A stretch of 11,003 nt of DNA from positions 1-11,003 of the forward strand of contig CAMWOK010000076.1 of assembly GCA_947175845.1 (NCBI GenBank). The letters run 5' to 3'. Of this stretch, positions 9,101-11,003 are shown in pieces. The notes under the pieces are model-generated. The model worked only from the letters and a program-made list of their open reading frames with translations. It had not been told where the DNA came from and searched no databases. Source of the DNA: an uncultured Lachnospiraceae bacterium (lineage in GTDB: Bacteria; Bacillota; Clostridia; Lachnospirales; Lachnospiraceae). Each line of letters opens with the position of its first letter. Position 1 is the stretch's first letter. The position numbers were made by a program, and so were the translations under genes.

Positions 9101-9664
9101 CAACACCTTTCTCAGGATATCAAGCGTCTCCTCAGTCGTGATGTAGCGCTCGTTGATAAAATTGAGAAAGCCTTCATACAGCAGATGCAGATCCTTTAGT
9201 TTGTACGCGAGCGCATTTCTCTTCGCGGCATAGGTGCACAGCTTCTCCACATCCTTTGTGCCAAGGCCATACTGCATAAATTCCGAGAGCGCTGACTTGA
9301 CCTCGCTGATGTAGCCGGGCTTTCGGATATTGCGCTTCATGACGCCGAGCTGATCCTCGACCTCCGCCGCCACGCGCCGCAGCACCAGACTCTTTCCGGT
9401 GTCGTCAAGCACGGGCTTGTCGTTGCCGCCCACCTCCTCAAAGATGCGGTGCGACAGCCTGCCAAAACTGAGCACGTCAATGTTCATGATCCCCTTGCAA
9501 GGATGCTTTCTGACCATCTCTAGCTGCGTCTGCATGGTGAACTGATCCGGCACGACAATCAGATAATTGACGTGGGGATTTGCCATGGATTCGTTGATGA
9601 TGCGGTTGTAGACCAGATGGCTCTTGCCGGAGCCCGACGCGCCAATGTAAAACCTTAGTCCCAT
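6182..9664 (-). CDS. addB: ATP-dependent helicase/nuclease subunit B (AddB)
   Basis: AddB is the partner subunit of AddA: it has an inactivated helicase fold, is implicated in Chi recognition, and carries a second nuclease that cuts the 5' strand. The protein is 1160 residues, normal for the family. It begins MGLRFYIGASGSGKS, with a Walker A motif at residues 8-15. The C-terminal nuclease shows GNVFH (H813), GRID (D926) and DYKSG (D943, K945). The four cysteines of the AddB iron-sulfur domain are C783 (in EKFASC) and C1108, C1111, C1117 (CTYCDYKSVC, a C-x2-C-x5-C pattern), bracketing the nuclease as expected. The start is set at ATG 9664 because AGGAGG lies six bases upstream (9671-9676) and the family N-terminus begins there. 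An in-frame TTG at 9703 would add 13 unlikely residues (MCCCSQQ...). First gene of the minus-strand operon. The tail after the cysteines is acidic (EDEGEEGGEA). Confidence 0.97.
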   Translation of the reverse strand: MGLRFYIGASGSGKSHLVYNRIINESMANPHVNYLIVVPDQFTMQTQLEMVRKHPCKGIMNIDVLSFGRLSHRIFEEVGGNDKPVLDDTGKSLVLRRVAAEVEDQLGVMKRNIRKPGYISEVKSALSEFMQYGLGTKDVEKLCTYAAKRNALAYKLKDLHLLYEGFLNFINERYITTEETLDILRKVLPKSRVVKGSVIVFDGFTGFTPVQYNVIQELMVQAQEVIVTVTMDVREDAYVLDGEQKLFHLSKKTIHDLDRRCREAGVKREPDERITDAVVWRYRENAGLAHLERELFRYPYQVYEGAQESIHIFEASNPKEELRQVCLEIRRLVREKEYCYRDIAVVTGDLERYGFLAREMFGRFDIPYFVDQTNKLVLNPFIEFIRSALLVVIQEYSYEAVFHFLRCGMAGVSPDETDRLENYCLTMGIRGKKAWTGKFTRRMKRQDEEAQELEALNAVREKIVVMLEPLMIKKKEKRAAGKDLVQALYQFIVNASIEEKLAEYEQYFTGQGDLVKAKEYAQIYRLVMELLEQICGLLGEEELEMKEFADILDAGFAEIKVGTIPQNVDKVVIGDIERTRLCEVKALFFIGVNDGIIPKNGGTGGIISDIDREFLQESEYELAPTPRQQMYIQRLYLYLMMTKPAELLYLSCAKVDNEGKSIRPAYLINTVMRLFPGIAVSQPELRAMEDQMESPADTLAYLVTLLRRYAADGIGDQRQIFITLYDTYVRNERYAPVLEQMKKAAFSYLLHADANRLPRELARLLYGQILKNSISRLEKFASCAYAHFLQYGLSLEERGKYSFESVDMGNVFHAVLENFSDKIVEEGYTWFDFPKDVGERLVGKCLEEYAVSYGETVLYSSKRNEYMITRMHRILNRTVLTLQYQLQKGSFAPENFELSFQMTSDLNAVNIALSEQERMQLVGRIDRVDTCRQEDKLYVKIIDYKSGNRKFDLAALYYGLQLQLVVYMNAALEVLERKNQREKNDTHVIPAAMLYYHVSDPMTETDKGQPDISEINTAILDELKMTGMVSDDEEVIKLLDKEFETKSTIIPVARKKDGSFTKASSVLSGRDFQTVSDYVNHKIKELGVSILDGDIGLNPYEQKDADACTYCDYKSVCGFDRKLGAGLVRHLDELDQESALACIRKSLGIREDEGEEGGEA
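6192..6198 (-). promoter_or_regulatory. Ribosome binding site of addA inside the end of addB
   Basis: AAGGAGG on the minus strand lies nine bases before the ATG at 6182 and six before the alternative GTG at 6185. Spacing allows either start; agreement with the AddA family N-terminus favours the ATG. The site is made of the last addB codons. Confidence 0.65.
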
Positions 9665-9670
9665 TTGATG

Positions 9671-9676
9671 CCTCCT
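9671..9676 (-). promoter_or_regulatory. Ribosome binding site deciding the addB start
   Basis: AGGAGG on the minus strand, six bases before ATG 9664. No such site precedes the upstream in-frame TTG at 9703, so this element fixes the start. Confidence 0.8.
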
Positions 9677-9734
9677 GACGGATTGTTGTGAACAGCAGCA
9701 CAAAAATCTGTTTCCTCAAAAATTCTCTTCACAT

Positions 9735-9769
9735 TAGTCTAGCATAATGGCCGATAAAATGATAGACTA
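9735..9769. repeat. 7-bp dyad between the divergent promoters
   Basis: TAGTCTA (9735-9741) and its exact reverse complement TAGACTA (9763-9769) are separated by 21 bp in the addB-pepF intergenic region. Arm centres are 28 bp apart, between two and three helical turns. It overlaps the candidate promoters, so it could be an operator for a dimeric regulator. An arm this short in AT-rich DNA may also be chance. Confidence 0.3.
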
Positions 9770-9786
9770 TAAAGAGAAAATTACAA
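9759..9786 (-). promoter_or_regulatory. Candidate promoter for the addB-addA-HAD-CPBP operon
   Basis: Read on the minus strand: TTGTAA (9786-9781), a 16-base spacer, then TATCAT (9764-9759). These match the sigma-A consensus at 4/6 and 5/6. Transcription would begin near 9752, giving an 88-base leader before addB. A weaker alternative -10, TATGCT, lies at 9746-9741. Found by eye; no start-site data. Confidence 0.4.
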
Positions 9787-9793
9787 CTATAAC
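9763..9793 (+). promoter_or_regulatory. Candidate promoter for pepF
   Basis: TAGACT (9763-9768) and TATAAC (9788-9793) are separated by 19 bases, a weak sigma-A-like match that would start transcription close to 9800. An alternative is TTCACA (9728-9733, 5/6 match to -35) with GATAAA (9753-9758), also 19 bases apart. Either pair overlaps the addB promoter region. The choice cannot be settled from sequence. Confidence 0.3.
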
Positions 9794-9818
9794 GATAACG
9801 TAAAAGGAGAATGAAGCC

Positions 9819-11003
9819 ATGGACAATCAAATCAACAACGAAGGGTATGAAAAACGCAGCGCTGTCCCGAAGGAGTACACCTGGGCGGTCGAGGATCTCT
9901 ACGCCAGCGACGAGGGCTGGAAAAAGGACCTGGAAAAATTAAAAGGCATGATTCCACAGATTGAGGCATACCGCGGAACGCTCAAAAACAGTGCGGACAA
10001 TCTGCTCAGTTTCCTCCGGCTGCAAGATGAGCTATCCGTGCTGATAGACCATTTCGCCAACTATTCCCTGCGGAAGGCCGACGAGGACACGAAGGACACC
10101 ACATATCAGGGGTACAAGGATCAGACTATGGGTGTCTGCGTGGCCATATCCTCCGCGCTGTCCTTCGCAGAGCCTGAGATTCTCGAGATCCCGGACACTG
10201 CCCTGAACACGTTTTATGAACAGCAGCCCGAACTTTTGCCATACAGAAGATACCTGAACGATATCCTGCGCAAAAAGGCGCATATCCTGAGCGATGCGGA
10301 GGAGAAGATTTTAGCTGCGGCAGGCGATCTCGCGCAGGCGCCGGACGACATCTTCAGCCTGTTAAACGACGCCGACATGACCTACGAGTCCGTGACGGAT
10401 ATCGCGGGCAACCGCTTCCCCGTGACCCACGCAAGCTTTATCCCGCTGATGCAGAATTATGACAGAAATGTCAGAAAAGACGCTTTTGAATCCCTGTACA
10501 AAACCTACGCGGAGCACAAAAACACGTCCGCCGCCATCCTGTCTGCCCAGATGAAACAGATCAATTTCTTTTCAAAAATGCGCAGATACAACAGCCCCCT
10601 CGAGGCTGCACTCGACGGAACCAACGTCAACCCGCAGGTGTACTACAATCTCATCGAAGCCGTCCACGAGAACATGGAATCCATGTACAAGTACGTGCGC
10701 CTCAGAAAGAAACTGTTGAAGGTGGACGAGCTCCACATGTACGATTTGTATGTGCCAATCGTGTCAAACGCAGACCGCACAATCCCGTTTGACGAGACAA
10801 AAGAGAATATCCGCGAGGCGCTCTCCGTCCTCGGAGAGGACTATGTGGCGCTCCTCGACGAAGGTTTCAACAACCGCTGGATCGACATCTACGAAAACGA
10901 CGGAAAGCGTAGCGGCGCATACTCGAGCGGCTGCCGCCTGCACCCTTACGTGCTTCTGAACTACAAGAACAACCTTGACAGCGAGTTTACGACGGCACAC
11001 GAG
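9819..11003 (+). CDS. pepF: Oligoendopeptidase F (M3 zinc metallopeptidase), 3'-truncated
   Basis: The first 395 codons of an M3B-family oligoendopeptidase, a cytoplasmic zinc enzyme that cleaves short peptides of roughly 7-17 residues; full length is about 600. The N-terminus RSAVPKEYTWAVEDLYASDEGW matches the PepF start (consensus Y-x-W-x-L-x-D-L/I-Y/F). The helical N-terminal domain follows. Residues 362-382 (GKRSGAYSSG, then HPYVLLNY) are the conserved stretch just before the active site. The window ends at E395 of AHE, the first two residues of HExxH, so the zinc site itself is not visible. The ATG at 9819 has AAAAGGAGA (9802-9810) eight to nine bases upstream; an ATG at 9811 abuts that site and is too close. 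The frame is open throughout. The segment SGCRLHPY and the T before AHE depart from the usual sequence (see findings). It is transcribed divergently from addB. Confidence 0.95.
   Translation, partial: MDNQINNEGYEKRSAVPKEYTWAVEDLYASDEGWKKDLEKLKGMIPQIEAYRGTLKNSADNLLSFLRLQDELSVLIDHFANYSLRKADEDTKDTTYQGYKDQTMGVCVAISSALSFAEPEILEIPDTALNTFYEQQPELLPYRRYLNDILRKKAHILSDAEEKILAAAGDLAQAPDDIFSLLNDADMTYESVTDIAGNRFPVTHASFIPLMQNYDRNVRKDAFESLYKTYAEHKNTSAAILSAQMKQINFFSKMRRYNSPLEAALDGTNVNPQVYYNLIEAVHENMESMYKYVRLRKKLLKVDELHMYDLYVPIVSNADRTIPFDETKENIREALSVLGEDYVALLDEGFNNRWIDIYENDGKRSGAYSSGCRLHPYVLLNYKNNLDSEFTTAHE

Noticed and set aside
9665..9703. N-terminal extension of AddB from a TTG at 9703
   Set aside because: It adds MCCCSQQSVRRHQ, which is unlike the AddB N-terminus, and has no ribosome binding site. 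ATG 9664 has an ideal AGGAGG and starts MGLRF as expected.
9665..9818. A riboswitch or LexA (SOS) box in the divergent region
   Set aside because: The region is short and AT-rich. I saw no GAAC-N4-GTTC-type box, no structured leader and no terminator-antiterminator pair.

Overview
The window looks like ordinary chromosome from a GC-moderate Bacillota (Firmicutes), most likely a Lachnospiraceae-type Clostridia. The evidence is an AddB-AddA pair rather than RecBCD, strong AGGAGG ribosome binding sites, and protein motifs typical of that group. The genus cannot be read from the sequence. I see no tRNA, rRNA, CRISPR array, insertion sequence, integrase or phage gene. Both window edges cut through genes.

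Layout from left to right. (1) The 3' part of a flavin-reductase-like (flavoredoxin-type) gene on the + strand (1-402). (2) A perfect 34-bp palindrome (434-467) that acts as a shared terminator for two convergent transcripts. (3) A minus-strand run of four closely packed genes, read right to left: addB (9664-6182), addA (6182-2121), a HAD-family phosphatase (2112-1447) and a CPBP/CAAX-type intramembrane protease (1413-451). addB and addA overlap by one base (TGATG). The HAD gene's ribosome binding site covers the addA stop codon. The HAD and CPBP genes are 33 bp apart with a small hairpin between them. The run looks like one operon of about 9.3 kb ending at the palindrome. (4) A 154-bp AT-rich divergent promoter region (9665-9818) with candidate promoters in both directions and a 7-bp dyad. 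(5) The 5' two thirds of an oligoendopeptidase F (pepF) gene on the + strand (9819 to the window end), cut inside its HExxH zinc motif.

Together, AddA and AddB form the helicase-nuclease that resects double-strand breaks for RecA loading and degrades unprotected linear DNA. All helicase motifs and the nuclease centre of AddA, and the Walker A, nuclease and four-cysteine iron-sulfur motifs of AddB, are present, so the enzyme looks intact. The HAD phosphatase and the membrane protease share the transcript, but the sequence does not show a functional link to recombination.

I found no convincing new system. The points worth a second look are the terminator built into the last codons of the CPBP gene, apparent sequence irregularities near both window edges, an acidic insertion in AddA, the dyad between the divergent promoters, and the CPBP gene sitting behind addAB.
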